Assembly (NCBI GenBank): GCA_937907425.1
Contig: CALCIE010000082.1
Span: 1 to 64,000 of the forward strand
From: ZC4RG42 sp003242425
GTDB lineage: Bacteria; Pseudomonadota; Gammaproteobacteria; Burkholderiales; SG8-39
Length of the DNA stretch: 64,000 nt
Reading direction: 5' to 3'
Shown: positions 1 to 11,231 of the stretch, piece after piece
Numbering within the stretch: the stretch's first letter is position 1
Layout: each line of letters begins with the position of its first letter
Made by a program: the position numbers and the translations under genes
Notes under the pieces: generated by a model
What the model was told of the DNA's origin: nothing
Seen by the model: the letters and a program-made list of their open reading frames with translations, nothing else
Database searches by the model: none

Positions 1-1
1 T

Positions 2-365
2 TGGTGGAGGCGGCGGGAATCGAACCCGCGTCCGCAAGTCCTCTACAGGCAGCTCTACATACTTAGCCGTGTCTATTGGCTTTAACCCGCAACCCGCCGA
101 CCGGCAGGCTGGTTACGGGCGAGTCACCTTGGATTTAACGCCGTACGAAGTGACCCCGCACGACGCGAGTCCATGTGAATGACCCGGCTCTAGCTTGCGC
201 TAGCTACCCCATGGACGAGGTAGTGCCAGGCTCGCGGGTTATTTAGGCCGCGAGAGCGAAACGTTCGTCGTTCGCAGTTAATTTGGTCCAGTTGATTTAC
301 GAGGTCACTGGTCCTCGGTATGCACTGCACTGCTTCGCAACCCACGTCGAAGCCAGGTCGCCCCC
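2..365 (-). ncRNA. ssrA: transfer-messenger RNA (tmRNA)
   Basis: tmRNA rescues ribosomes stalled on mRNAs lacking a stop codon, acting first as an alanyl-tRNA and then as a short mRNA encoding a degradation tag. Read on the minus strand, the 5' end GGGGGCG (365-359) pairs over seven bases with CGCCTCC before the discriminator A and an encoded CCA at the 3' end. The T-arm sequence GGTTCGATTCC is intact. The internal tag frame reads ANDERFALAA. The length of 364 nt is normal for a one-piece tmRNA. Both ends are set by acceptor-stem pairing, so they should be accurate to within a base or two. Confidence 0.97.
243..275 (-). other. tmRNA tag reading frame
   Basis: The resume codon GCG begins a ten-codon frame ANDERFALAA ending in TAA, with a second in-frame TAA after one codon. 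The ALAA end is the usual ClpXP/ClpAP degron. From memory, this form of the tag occurs in betaproteobacteria such as Bordetella; E. coli has ANDENYALAA. Confidence 0.95.
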
Positions 366-394
366 GGAATTCTGTGGTGCTGTCAGCGCTACGG

Positions 395-403
395 ATTATC
401 ACA
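395..403 (-). promoter_or_regulatory. candidate ssrA promoter (extended -10)
   Basis: On the minus strand a GATAAT hexamer is preceded by TGT, giving an extended -10 element about 30 bp before the mature tmRNA 5' end. That leaves room for a short precursor leader removed by RNase P. No good -35 element is seen at the expected distance. Confidence 0.5.
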
Positions 404-444
404 CGGTTCGGGCCGACTAAGCAGCGTTGCCGTGTGCCGTTTGC

Positions 445-1110
445 CTACATAGATGGGGCGCGCCGCAAATAGTTCAATACTTCGGCCGGGTGGACGATGA
501 CGGCATCGGCTTCCCAGGCGGCGGGGTCGGCGTCGAGACCGAGATAGCCGTAGCCGGCCGCCAGCACGGGCATCCCGGCGGCGCGGGCGGCCTGCACGTC
601 CCGCAGATCGTCTCCGACATAGAGGCAGGCGCCGGGCTCCAGGCCGATCAGGCGGGCGGCGTGGAGCAGGGGATCGGGATGCGGTTTGGGCCGCGCCGCG
701 GTGTCGCCGCAGACCACGCAGCGGCAGCGTTCGTAGAGCCCCAGCGCGCGCAGGAGCGGCTCGGTGAAGCGCTGGTGCTTGTTGGTGACGACGCCCCAGG
801 CGACGGCGCGGCGGTCGAGCTCGTCCAGCAGCGCGGGCACTCCCTCGAACAGCACCGTCCGTTCGCAGATGGCGGCTTCGTAGAGCTCCAGGAAGCGGTT
901 CTTGAGGGGCTCGTATTCGGGATGGTCGGGTTCGATGCCGAGCCCGGCCTTGAGCATGCCGCGTGCACCGGCGGAGGTGACGGGCCGCGCCAGCTCGAAG
1001 GGGATGGGCGGGGCACCGCGTTCGGCCAGCAGCCGGTTCAAGGCGCCGGCCAGATCGGGCGCGGTGTCGGCCAGGGTACCGTCCAGATCGAACAGGACCG
1101 CGCGGATCAT
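445..1110 (-). CDS. gph: HAD-family sugar-phosphate phosphatase (Gph/MupP-like)
   Basis: This is a 221-residue HAD hydrolase of the phosphoglycolate phosphatase type. The nucleophile motif DLDGT lies at residues 8-12, VVTNK supplies motif II, and KPHPDP plus YVGDD supply motifs III and IV. Its ATG overlaps the ubiG stop codon (ATGA), so the two are translationally coupled. In Pseudomonas the gene at this place next to ubiG, in the same gyrA-serC-pheA neighbourhood, encodes MupP, the N-acetylmuramate 6-phosphate phosphatase of peptidoglycan recycling. Substrate is therefore open: 2-phosphoglycolate or MurNAc-6-phosphate. The family assignment is firm; the substrate is inference from synteny. 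Confidence 0.9.
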   Translation of the reverse strand: MIRAVLFDLDGTLADTAPDLAGALNRLLAERGAPPIPFELARPVTSAGARGMLKAGLGIEPDHPEYEPLKNRFLELYEAAICERTVLFEGVPALLDELDRRAVAWGVVTNKHQRFTEPLLRALGLYERCRCVVCGDTAARPKPHPDPLLHAARLIGLEPGACLYVGDDLRDVQAARAAGMPVLAAGYGYLGLDADPAAWEADAVIVHPAEVLNYLRRAPSM

Positions 1111-1808
1111 TGTTCGAGGCGCACCGCGTGAACCATGTAGTTCACGTCCACGTCGCGCTCCAGGGCGTAGATCTTGGTGAACGGGTTGTAGGTGAGGCCG
1201 ATCATGTGGCGCACCTCGAGCCCGGCTTCGCGGCAGTAGGAGGCGAGCTCGTGCGGCTTGATGAACTTGGCGTAGTCGTGCGTGCCCTTGGGCAGCAGCT
1301 TGAGCACGTACTCGGCGCCGATGATCGCGAAGAGGTACGACTTCGGGTTGCGGTTGATGGTGGAGAAGAACACGTCGCCGCCCGGTTTCACCAGCCGCGC
1401 GCAGGCCGAGACGATGCTCGCCGGGTCGGGCACGTGCTCGAGCATTTCCATGCAGGTGACGACGTCGTAGCTCGCCGGCTCGCGTTCGGCGAGCGCTTCG
1501 GCGGAGACGAGCTCGTAGTCGACTTTGGTCTGCGTTTCGAGCGCGTGCAATTGCGCCACCTTGAGGGCCTTCTCGCCGAGGTCGATGCCTTTCACCTGGG
1601 CGCCGCGGCGTGCCATGGCCTCCGAAAGAATCCCGCCGCCGCAGCCCACGTCGAGCACGCGCTTGCCGGCGAGCGGGGCCTTGTCCTCGATCCAGCCCAG
1701 GCGCAGCGGATTGATTTCGTGCAGCGGCTTGAATTCGCTGTTCGGGTCCCACCAGCGATGCGCGAGTTCGCTGAATTTGGCCAGTTCCTGTTGATCGACG
1801 TTCTGCAT
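1107..1808 (-). CDS. ubiG: ubiquinone biosynthesis O-methyltransferase UbiG
   Basis: UbiG carries out both O-methylations of ubiquinone synthesis using S-adenosylmethionine. The 233-residue product begins MQNVDQQELAKF and has the family's WWDPNSEFKPLHEINPLR block at about residues 19-36. The class I methyltransferase glycine motif is VLDVGCGGG (about 50-58), and MEMLEHVPDP follows at about 120. Length matches the family. It is the first gene of a two-gene unit with the HAD phosphatase. A terminator separates it from ompA upstream, so its promoter should lie in 1809-1860. Its presence implies aerobic respiration with ubiquinone, in keeping with the sdh operon in this window. Confidence 0.96.
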   Translation of the reverse strand: MQNVDQQELAKFSELAHRWWDPNSEFKPLHEINPLRLGWIEDKAPLAGKRVLDVGCGGGILSEAMARRGAQVKGIDLGEKALKVAQLHALETQTKVDYELVSAEALAEREPASYDVVTCMEMLEHVPDPASIVSACARLVKPGGDVFFSTINRNPKSYLFAIIGAEYVLKLLPKGTHDYAKFIKPHELASYCREAGLEVRHMIGLTYNPFTKIYALERDVDVNYMVHAVRLEQ

Positions 1809-1860
1809 GCTGCGAATGCTCCGTGCAAGGCACGTATCTTAGCCGCGCGAAGGCCGCACA

Positions 1861-1890
1861 ACAAAAAGCCCCGCCGCGGCGGGGCTTCCG
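1861..1890 (-). terminator. Rho-independent terminator of ompA
   Basis: Read on the minus strand, a perfect GC stem (GCCCCGC/GCGGGGC with flanking AA/TT pairs) is followed by TTTTTGT. It lies 18 bp after the ompA-like stop and before ubiG, so the two are separate transcription units. Confidence 0.88.
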
Positions 1891-1907
1891 TTCGAATGGC
1901 AGGGCGC

Positions 1908-2558
1908 TTAACGCGTGCCCACCACTTCGATTTCCACGCGACGGTTCTTCTGACGGCCTTCGCGGGTCTTGTTGGTGGCGACGGGCTGCGTTTCACCCTT
2001 GCCTTCCGTGTAGATGCGGTCGGCGGGGATGCCCTTGCTTACGAGGTAGTTCTTCACCGCTTCGGCGCGTCGCACGGACAGCTTCTGGTTGTAGGCCTCG
2101 GTGCCGATGCTGTCGGTGTGACCGATGGCGATGATGACCTCGAGGTTGAGGCCCTGCATCTTGCTCACCAGGTCGTCGAGTTCACGACGGCCTTCGGGAC
2201 GCAGCGCGTACTTGTCGAAATCGAACAGCACGTCAGCGTTCAGCGTCACTTTCTGCTGTTCGGGGACCACGACGGGCGCGGGTGCGGGAGCCGGAGCGGG
2301 CGCCGGTTCGGCAGGCGCGGGAGCCGGCGCTACCGCGGGTTTCTTCACCAGATCGGGATCGCATTCGGCGATCGCCAGAGCGGGCGTCCAGTAGCCGGTG
2401 CGCCAGCACATGCCGAAGGGGCTCTTCACCACGAAACCGCGCGTATCGGTCAGGTAGCCGGCTTTGTCGGCGGCGGCCTGCGCACCGACCTGACCCGAGG
2501 CTGCACTGAGGACGAGAGCTAAGGCGACAAGGAAGGATTTTCCGAAGTTTTTCATCAT
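1908..2558 (-). CDS. OmpA-family peptidoglycan-binding protein
   Basis: This 216-residue exported protein anchors the envelope to peptidoglycan through a C-terminal OmpA domain. An N-terminal signal peptide (residues 1-27, cleavage near GAQA-A) is followed by a short Cys-containing region. Next comes a Pro-Ala linker (about 76-97), then the OmpA domain (about 103-213) with FDFDKYALRP, the GHTDSIGT loop and NRRVEIEV. There is no eight-stranded barrel, unlike E. coli OmpA; this short form is the usual betaproteobacterial type. Two adjacent Met codons are possible starts; the first sits six bases after AGAGGA. It is a single-gene unit with its own terminator. Confidence 0.9.
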   Translation of the reverse strand: MMKNFGKSFLVALALVLSAASGQVGAQAAADKAGYLTDTRGFVVKSPFGMCWRTGYWTPALAIAECDPDLVKKPAVAPAPAPAEPAPAPAPAPAPVVVPEQQKVTLNADVLFDFDKYALRPEGRRELDDLVSKMQGLNLEVIIAIGHTDSIGTEAYNQKLSVRRAEAVKNYLVSKGIPADRIYTEGKGETQPVATNKTREGRQKNRRVEIEVVGTR

Positions 2559-2621
2559 GTTGTTTCCTCTCTAAAAAAGGAGCAGCGAGTTTGGCGGTTG
2601 CTTAGGCCATGAAAAGCTGCA

Positions 2622-3947
2622 TTAGTTCAATAACTTATTATTCCAAACCGCGATGGCTTTAGCCAACGCCCCCGCTTCCAGTTCGACGAGGGCCCCGTCC
2701 CGAACTAGCAATCTTCCGGCCACCCACACGTGGGAGACGTGTTCGCGCCCGGCGCTGTACACGATCTGCGAGGCCGGGTCGTAGCACGGTAACACTTCCG
2801 GCGCCTCCAGTCGAATGGCGGCGATGTCGGCCGCCTTGCCCGCTTCCAGCGAGCCGATGCGGTGATGCAGACCCAGTGCGCGCGCGCCGTTGAGCGTGGC
2901 GCAACGCAGCGCGAGATGCGCGGGCAATGCGGCTGCATCGTGCGCGACCGCTTTGGCGAGCATCGCGGCCAGACGCATCTCGGCCAGCACATCGAGACGG
3001 TTGTTGCTCGCCGCGCCGTCGGTGCCGATCGCCACGTTGACGCCGGCCTTCAGCATGGCGGCCACCGGCGCGAAACCGCTGGCGAGCTTGAGGTTGGACG
3101 CGGGGCAATGCGCGACCGAGGCGCCGTGCTGCGCGAGCAGGCCGATCTCGCGTTCGTTGAGATGCACCGCGTGCACGGCGATGAGCCGCGGCGAGACGAG
3201 CCCCAGTGCGAGCATGCGATCGAAGGGCCGTACGCCGTATTTCTCCAGGGACTGGCGGATCTCGTCCTCGGTCTCGTGCAGATGCAGATGGATCGGCACG
3301 TCGAGCTCCTCGGCGATGGTGGCGATCCGGGTGAAGGTGTCGTCGTTCACCGTATAGGGAGCGTGCGGCGCCAGGCAGAAGGACAGACCGGCGTGTTCCG
3401 CGAAGCGGTCGCGCGTTGCCAGACCCTTGGCAAGGTAGTCGTCGGCGTCGGCCGCGTAGGCGGTGGGGAACTCGATCACGGTGAGGCCGATCGCGGCGCG
3501 CATGCCTGCATCCACGAAGGCCTGCGCCGCGGATTCGGGGAAGAAGTACATCTCGTTGGCGCAGGTCACGCCCGCGCGCAGCATCTCGGCGCAGGCGAGC
3601 AGAGTGCCGTCGTACACGAACTGCGGCGAGACGTGCTTCGCCTCGGCGGGCCAGATGTGCTCGTTCAGCCAGACCATCAGCGGCTTGTCGTCGGCGTAGC
3701 CGCGCAGCAGGCTCATGGCGGCGTGGGTGTGCGCGTTGACGAGGCCGGGAATGAGCGCGTGATGGGGCAGGGTGACGCGCTCGGCGGGAGCGTAGGCGCT
3801 TTCGGCCTCGGCGGTCGGCACCACGCCGACGATGTCGCCGTCGCGCACGGCGACGCTATGGTCCTCCAGCACCACGCCGTAGGGCTCGACCGGGATCACC
3901 CATTTTGCGTCGATCAGCAGGTCGATGGGTAGCGGTGTCGTACTCAT
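2622..3947 (-). CDS. mtaD: TRZ/ATZ-family amidohydrolase, probable 5'-methylthioadenosine/S-adenosylhomocysteine deaminase
   Basis: This is a metal-dependent amidohydrolase of 441 residues that probably deaminates 5'-methylthioadenosine or S-adenosylhomocysteine. Metal ligands are visible in NAHTHAAMSLLRG (about 70-82), HLHLHETEDE (about 215-225), AVHAVHLNE and the late Asp in GTDGAASNN. A frame opens further upstream, but MSTTPLPIDLLIDAKW matches the family start, so 3947 was chosen. In Pseudomonas the same gene sits beside ubiG and gyrA together with mtnA; mtnA is absent here. Assignment to the amidohydrolase family is certain; the exact substrate rests on family similarity and context. Confidence 0.9.
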   Translation of the reverse strand: MSTTPLPIDLLIDAKWVIPVEPYGVVLEDHSVAVRDGDIVGVVPTAEAESAYAPAERVTLPHHALIPGLVNAHTHAAMSLLRGYADDKPLMVWLNEHIWPAEAKHVSPQFVYDGTLLACAEMLRAGVTCANEMYFFPESAAQAFVDAGMRAAIGLTVIEFPTAYAADADDYLAKGLATRDRFAEHAGLSFCLAPHAPYTVNDDTFTRIATIAEELDVPIHLHLHETEDEIRQSLEKYGVRPFDRMLALGLVSPRLIAVHAVHLNEREIGLLAQHGASVAHCPASNLKLASGFAPVAAMLKAGVNVAIGTDGAASNNRLDVLAEMRLAAMLAKAVAHDAAALPAHLALRCATLNGARALGLHHRIGSLEAGKAADIAAIRLEAPEVLPCYDPASQIVYSAGREHVSHVWVAGRLLVRDGALVELEAGALAKAIAVWNNKLLN

Positions 3948-4036
3948 GGCCCGCACGATATCAAAAAAATTCCGCCGCACCTTGATCCTGGCAAACCTAT
4001 GACGCAAAAGCGTTTGCGCGATGGCGGCCGGGTACA

Positions 4037-4065
4037 TTGGCCGCCGGGGTGCCGGATGCTAGAAT
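4037..4065 (+). promoter_or_regulatory. gyrA promoter
   Basis: TTGGCC at 4037-4042 and TAGAAT at 4060-4065 are separated by exactly 17 bp, and the -10 is preceded by TGC, making it extended. Transcription would start near 4072, giving a leader of about 50 nt before the gyrA ATG. It lies in the 173-bp divergent gap between the deaminase gene and gyrA. Confidence 0.7.
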
Positions 4066-4120
4066 TTGCTCCTTTTTACCGAGACTTAGAGCCGCTCCCA
4101 AACAGCGGCCGTGCGCCCGC

Positions 4121-6754
<2,634 letters not shown>

Positions 6755-6761
6755 GGACGTC

Positions 6762-7847
6762 GTGACACGCGTGTACAACTTCAGCCCTGGGCCGGCCGCG
6801 CTGCCGGAGCCGGTGCTGCGGCAGGCCGCCGAGGAGATGCTGGACTGGCATGGCACCGGCATGTCTGTGATGGAGATGAGCCACCGCGGCAAGGCCTTCA
6901 TGTCCATTGCCGCAGAAGCCGAAGCCGATCTGCGCGAGCTGTTGGCGATCCCCGAGGATTACGCGGTGCTGTTTTTGCAAGGCGGCGCGACCATGCAGTT
7001 CGCCGCCGTGCCGCTCAACCTCATGCCGTCCGGCGGTTCGGCCGATTATGTGGATACCGGCCACTGGTCGAGCCGGGCGATCAAGGAGGCGAAGCGTTAC
7101 GGCAAGGTGCGCGTGATCGCTTCCTCCGCCGACAAGAACTACAGCTACGCGCCGGCGCAGGACGCCTGGCAGCTCGTCGACCCGCAAGCCGCCTACGTGC
7201 ACTACACGCCGAACGAGACCATCGGCGGCGTGGAATTCCACTGGGTGCCGGAGACGGGCGGCGTGCCGCTGGTGGCGGACATGTCCTCCAACATCCTTTC
7301 GAGGCCGATCGACGTCAGCAAATACGGCGTGATCTACGCCGGCGCGCAGAAGAACATCGGCCCCGCGGGCCTCACGGTGGTGATCGTGCGCAAGGACCTG
7401 CTCGGCCGCGCGCGCGCCGAGACGCCGACGCTGCTCGACTGGAAAGTGCAGGCCGAGGCCCAGTCGATGTCGAACACGCCGCCCACCTACGCGATCTACA
7501 TCGCCGGCCTGGTGTTCAAGTGGATCAAGGCCGAGGGGGGGCTGGCCGAAATGGAGCGGCGCAACCGCGCCAAGGCGGCGCTGCTGTACGAGCTGCTGGA
7601 TTCGTCCGATTTCTACCGCAGCCCGGTGCGGCCCGAGGACCGCTCGATCATGAACGTGCCGTTCACGCTCGCCGACGAAGCGCTGAACGAGGCCTTCCTT
7701 CAGGGCGCGAGGGAGCGCGGCCTGGTGGAGCTCAAGGGGCACCGTTCGGTGGGCGGCATGCGTGCCTCCATCTACAACGCCATGCCCCTCGAAGGCGTGC
7801 AGCGGCTCGTCGAGTACATGCGCGAGTTCGAGGCGAAACACGCATGA
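6762..7847 (+). CDS. serC: phosphoserine aminotransferase
   Basis: SerC is a PLP enzyme that converts 3-phosphohydroxypyruvate and glutamate to phosphoserine, and also acts in pyridoxine synthesis. The product is 361 residues and starts at GTG with VTRVYNFSPGPAALP, the family's conserved N-terminus. The Shine-Dalgarno GAGG overlaps the gyrA stop, so coupling is likely. The PLP lysine lies in YAGAQKNIGPAG (about residue 200), and the C-terminus carries the GGMRASIYNAMP motif typical of SerC. Its stop overlaps the serA start (ATGA). The next enzyme in the same pathway direction, SerA, follows at once. Confidence 0.97.
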   Translation: MTRVYNFSPGPAALPEPVLRQAAEEMLDWHGTGMSVMEMSHRGKAFMSIAAEAEADLRELLAIPEDYAVLFLQGGATMQFAAVPLNLMPSGGSADYVDTGHWSSRAIKEAKRYGKVRVIASSADKNYSYAPAQDAWQLVDPQAAYVHYTPNETIGGVEFHWVPETGGVPLVADMSSNILSRPIDVSKYGVIYAGAQKNIGPAGLTVVIVRKDLLGRARAETPTLLDWKVQAEAQSMSNTPPTYAIYIAGLVFKWIKAEGGLAEMERRNRAKAALLYELLDSSDFYRSPVRPEDRSIMNVPFTLADEALNEAFLQGARERGLVELKGHRSVGGMRASIYNAMPLEGVQRLVEYMREFEAKHA

Positions 7848-9025
7848 AGCGAAACTATCGCATTCTGGTGCTGAACCAGATTTCGGCTGTCGGCCTCAGG
7901 CGCTTCCCGCAAGACGTATACCAGGTCGGTAAGGACATCGCGGAACCGGATGCGATTTTGGTGCGCTCGGCCGACATGCACAGCATGGACATTCCCGCGA
8001 GCGTGAAGGCCATCGGCCGCGCCGGCGCGGGCACCAACAACATTCCCGTGAAGGCGATGAACGCCCGCGGCGTGCCGGTGTTCAACGCGCCGGGCGCGAA
8101 CGCCAACGCGGTGAAGGAGCTGGTCATCGCGGGCCTGCTGATGGGCGCACGCAACCTCGTGCCGGCGATGCGCTTCGTCGCCGGGCTGCAGGGCGGCGAC
8201 GGGCTCAACGCCCGGGTGGAAGACGGCAAGAAGCAGTTCGCCGGCATGGAGCTCGCCGGCCACACCCTGGGCGTGATCGGCCTGGGCAAGATCGGCAGCC
8301 TGGTCGCCGACGCCGGGATCAAGCTCGGCATGCAGGTGATCGGCTACGACCCGCACATCACCGTGGAGGCGGCCTGGACCCTGCCTTCCCAGGTGAAGCG
8401 CGCGCATTCGATCGCCGAGGTACTGCATGCCAGCCATTTCGTCAGCCTGCACGTGCCGCTCGTGCCCGAGACGCGAGGCATCATCGACGCTGCGGCCCTC
8501 GATGCGGCGCGCCAGGGTCTCGTGCTGCTCAATTTCGCGCGCGACGCCATCGTCGACGAGCAGGCGGTGCTGCACGCGTTCGAGACCCGCAAGCTCAAGT
8601 ATTACATCACCGATTTTCCGACGGCCGCGTTGCTGCACCATCCCTGCGTGGTGGCGCTGCCTCATCTCGGTGCCTCGACGCGGGAGGCCGAGGAGAATTG
8701 CGCGGTCATGGTGGTCGACCAGGTGCGTGAGTACCTGGAAGACGGCTGCATCCGCAATGCGGTCAACTTCCCGGATGTGGTGATGGCGCGCGAGGCGCCG
8801 TACCGCGTGGCGATCGCCAACGCCAACGTACCCAACATGGTGGGCCAGATCTCCACCGCCATGGCGCGCGCCGGGCTGAACATTCACAATATGGTCAACA
8901 AGTCGAAGGGCGAGATGGCCTATACGCTCGTCGATGTGGACAGTCCGGTGCCGGATCAGGTCGTGCAGGACATCGCCCGCATCGACGGCGTGCTCTCGGT
9001 GCGCTACATACCGGTCGAACAATGA
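7844..9025 (+). CDS. serA: D-3-phosphoglycerate dehydrogenase with ACT domain
   Basis: This enzyme oxidises 3-phosphoglycerate to 3-phosphohydroxypyruvate, the first step of serine synthesis. The 393-residue chain has the Rossmann motif GLGKIG near residue 146 and the substrate loop RAGAGTNNIPV near 63. The catalytic His lies in LPHLGASTREAEENCA near 280, and a C-terminal ACT domain (about 320-393) probably binds serine. The catalytic-Arg segment reads NFARDAIVDE instead of the common N-x-ARG-x-x-VDE. It is embedded between serC and pheA with four-base overlaps on both sides. The family is secure; the Gly-to-Asp change is discussed separately. Confidence 0.95.
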   Translation: MKRNYRILVLNQISAVGLRRFPQDVYQVGKDIAEPDAILVRSADMHSMDIPASVKAIGRAGAGTNNIPVKAMNARGVPVFNAPGANANAVKELVIAGLLMGARNLVPAMRFVAGLQGGDGLNARVEDGKKQFAGMELAGHTLGVIGLGKIGSLVADAGIKLGMQVIGYDPHITVEAAWTLPSQVKRAHSIAEVLHASHFVSLHVPLVPETRGIIDAAALDAARQGLVLLNFARDAIVDEQAVLHAFETRKLKYYITDFPTAALLHHPCVVALPHLGASTREAEENCAVMVVDQVREYLEDGCIRNAVNFPDVVMAREAPYRVAIANANVPNMVGQISTAMARAGLNIHNMVNKSKGEMAYTLVDVDSPVPDQVVQDIARIDGVLSVRYIPVEQ

Positions 9026-10098
9026 ACGAAGACGAAATCCGCAAACATCGGGAAGCGATCGACCGTTACGACGATCAGATCCTGCAGCTGATCAGCGAAC
9101 GCTCGAAGCACGTGCAGGCCGTCGGCCGCATCAAGGGCAACGTCGCGCAGAAGCAGCGCCCGGACCGCGAGGCGCAGATCCTGCGCCGCATGGCCGCCAA
9201 CAACCCCGGCCCGCTGTCGAACGAGGCCGTCATGGCGATCTGGCGCGAGATCATCAGCCAGAGCATGGCGCTCGAACAGCGGCTCGTCGTGTCCTACCTC
9301 GGGCCGGCCGGGACCTTCAGCCACGTCGCCGCGAAAATGCATTTCGGCACCGCGCCCGAGCTGGTGCCCTGCCCCACGATCGACGAGGTGTTCCGCCAGG
9401 CCGAAACCGGCGCGGCGAATTTCGCCGTGGTGCCGGTGGAGAACTCCACCGAAGGGGCGGTCGGCCGCACGCTCGATCTGCTGCTGCAGACGCCGCTCAC
9501 CATCTGTTCCGAGATCGTGCTGCGTGTGCGCCAGAACCTGATGCGCAAGTCCAACTCGCTGGAAGGCATCACGCGCGTCTATTCCCACTCGCAGTCGCTC
9601 GCGCAGTGCCAGAACTGGCTCTCGCGCAACCTGCCCAACGCGGCACGCGTGCCGGTGGCGAGCAACGGCGAGGCGGCGCGTCTGGCGGCCAACGAGCCGG
9701 ACGCCTGCGCCATCGGGCCGGCGCTCGCAGCCGAACTCTACGGTCTGGAGATCGTCGCGCCGGACATCGAGGACGAGGTGAACAACGCCACGCGCTTCCT
9801 GGTGCTGGGCACCAACGTGAAGTGCGGTCCCACGGGCGACGACCTCACTTCGATCGTGATGTCCGCGCCCAACCGGCCCGGCGCGGTGCATGCGCTGCTC
9901 ACGCCCATCGCCCGGCACGGCATCAGCATGACGCGCATCGAGTCGCGCCCCTCGCGGCTCGCGCGTTGGGAGTACATGTTCTACGTCGATCTGGAAGGCC
10001 ACCAGGACGACGACAAACTGGGCCCCGTGCTCAACGAGCTCAAGGAACTCGCGCCCTTCCTCAAGGTGCTGGGGTCCTATCCGCGCGCGCCACGATGA
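9022..10098 (+). CDS. pheA: bifunctional chorismate mutase / prephenate dehydratase
   Basis: PheA turns chorismate into prephenate and then phenylpyruvate, committing flux to phenylalanine. The 358-residue protein has an AroQ chorismate mutase domain (about 1-85), then the dehydratase domain opening with YLGPAGTFSH (about 92-101). The VVPVENSTEGAV and NATRFLVLG motifs follow. A C-terminal ACT domain (about 275-350) carries the ESRP phenylalanine-binding motif, so feedback inhibition is expected. The start overlaps the serA stop and the stop overlaps hisC. Grouping with tyrA and aroA downstream makes this an aromatic amino acid operon segment. Confidence 0.97.
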   Translation: MNEDEIRKHREAIDRYDDQILQLISERSKHVQAVGRIKGNVAQKQRPDREAQILRRMAANNPGPLSNEAVMAIWREIISQSMALEQRLVVSYLGPAGTFSHVAAKMHFGTAPELVPCPTIDEVFRQAETGAANFAVVPVENSTEGAVGRTLDLLLQTPLTICSEIVLRVRQNLMRKSNSLEGITRVYSHSQSLAQCQNWLSRNLPNAARVPVASNGEAARLAANEPDACAIGPALAAELYGLEIVAPDIEDEVNNATRFLVLGTNVKCGPTGDDLTSIVMSAPNRPGAVHALLTPIARHGISMTRIESRPSRLARWEYMFYVDLEGHQDDDKLGPVLNELKELAPFLKVLGSYPRAPR

Positions 10099-11231
10099 AC
10101 GCCATTCCGAACGATCCCTGCGAACTCGCGCCTGCGCACATCCGTGCCATCGCGCCCTATCAACCCGGCAAGCCGATCACCGAGCTCGCGCGCGAGCTCG
10201 GGCTGGAGCCGGAGTCCATCGTCAAGCTGGCCTCGAACGAGAACCCGCTCGGCATGTCGCCCAAGGCGCGCGCCGCGATCGAGGCCGCGCTGCCGGAGCT
10301 GCACCGCTATCCCGACAACTTCGAGCTGACGCAGGCGATCGCCCGCCGGCTCGACATGCCGATGGAGGCGATCGTGCTCGGCAACGGCTCGAACGACCTG
10401 CTGGAGATGGTCGCGTCCGTGTTCCTTGGGCAGGGGCGTTCGGCGGTCTATTCGCAGCACGCCTTCGCGGTCTACCCGCTTGCGACGCAGGCGCGCGGCG
10501 CGCGCAGCATCGTCGTGCCGGCCAAAGACTACGGCCACGACCTGGACGCGATGGCGCGCGCGATCGAGGCCGACACGCGGGTGGTGTTCATCGCCAACCC
10601 CAACAACCCGACCGGCACCATGCTGACGGCGGACGAGCTCCAGGCCTTCCTGCGCAAAGTGCCGCCGCATGTGGTGGTGGTGCTGGACGAGGCTTACAAC
10701 GAATACCTGCCGGACGAGCTGAACTACGACAGCCGCGCCTGGCTCGGCAGACATCCCAATCTCGTCATCACGCGCACCTTCTCGAAGGCCTACGGGCTGG
10801 CGGGCTTGCGCGTCGGCTATGCGCTGTGCGACAAGCGCGTCGCGGATCTCCTGAACCGCGTGCGGCAGCCCTTCAACGTCAACAACCTCGCCCTGGTCGC
10901 GGCGCGGGCGGCGCTCGACGACGCGGAGTTCGTGCGCAAGACGCAGGCGCTGAACCGCGAAGGCATGCGGCAGCTGGAGGAGGGTTTCCGCAAGCTGGGG
11001 CTCGCCTGGATCCCTTCCTACGGCAATTTCGTCGCGGTGGAACTGCCGCGCACGGACGGCGCCAGCCAGGGCGCGGCGGTGTACCAGAAGCTGTTGCGCG
11101 AAGGCGTGATCGTGCGTCCCGTCGGCGGCGGCTACGAAATGCCCGATCACCTGCGCGTGACGGTCGGCCTGCCGGAGGAGAACGCGCGTTTCCTGCAGGC
11201 GCTGGCCAAGGTGCTGGGCAAGGAGAGCTGA
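10095..11231 (+). CDS. hisC: histidinol-phosphate aminotransferase
   Basis: This is a PLP-dependent class II aminotransferase of 378 residues that makes histidinol phosphate. In this aromatic-gene setting it probably also transaminates aromatic keto acids. Key segments are LASNENPLGMSPKA (about 47), the FIANPNNPTGT block (about 165) and the PLP lysine in TFSKAYGLAGLRVGY (about 230). HisC located between pheA and tyrA is typical of this operon in beta- and gammaproteobacteria, which supports the dual role. Start overlaps the pheA stop (ATGA). Confidence 0.95.
   Translation: MNAIPNDPCELAPAHIRAIAPYQPGKPITELARELGLEPESIVKLASNENPLGMSPKARAAIEAALPELHRYPDNFELTQAIARRLDMPMEAIVLGNGSNDLLEMVASVFLGQGRSAVYSQHAFAVYPLATQARGARSIVVPAKDYGHDLDAMARAIEADTRVVFIANPNNPTGTMLTADELQAFLRKVPPHVVVVLDEAYNEYLPDELNYDSRAWLGRHPNLVITRTFSKAYGLAGLRVGYALCDKRVADLLNRVRQPFNVNNLALVAARAALDDAEFVRKTQALNREGMRQLEEGFRKLGLAWIPSYGNFVAVELPRTDGASQGAAVYQKLLREGVIVRPVGGGYEMPDHLRVTVGLPEENARFLQALAKVLGKES

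Noticed and set aside
427..1131. Long plus-strand open frame opposite the HAD phosphatase and ubiG
   Set aside because: It has no recognisable motifs and mirrors two genes with clear families on the other strand; GC-rich DNA gives such shadows.
445..1833. A single 462-residue minus-strand frame spanning both ubiG and the phosphatase
   Set aside because: Only the part from 1110 downward is homologous to anything; UbiG lies in another frame and the ATGA overlap explains the continuity.
7520..9025. 501-residue frame suggesting a fusion leading into serA
   Set aside because: The segment before 7844 is serC read in the wrong frame; the serA ATG overlaps the serC stop.
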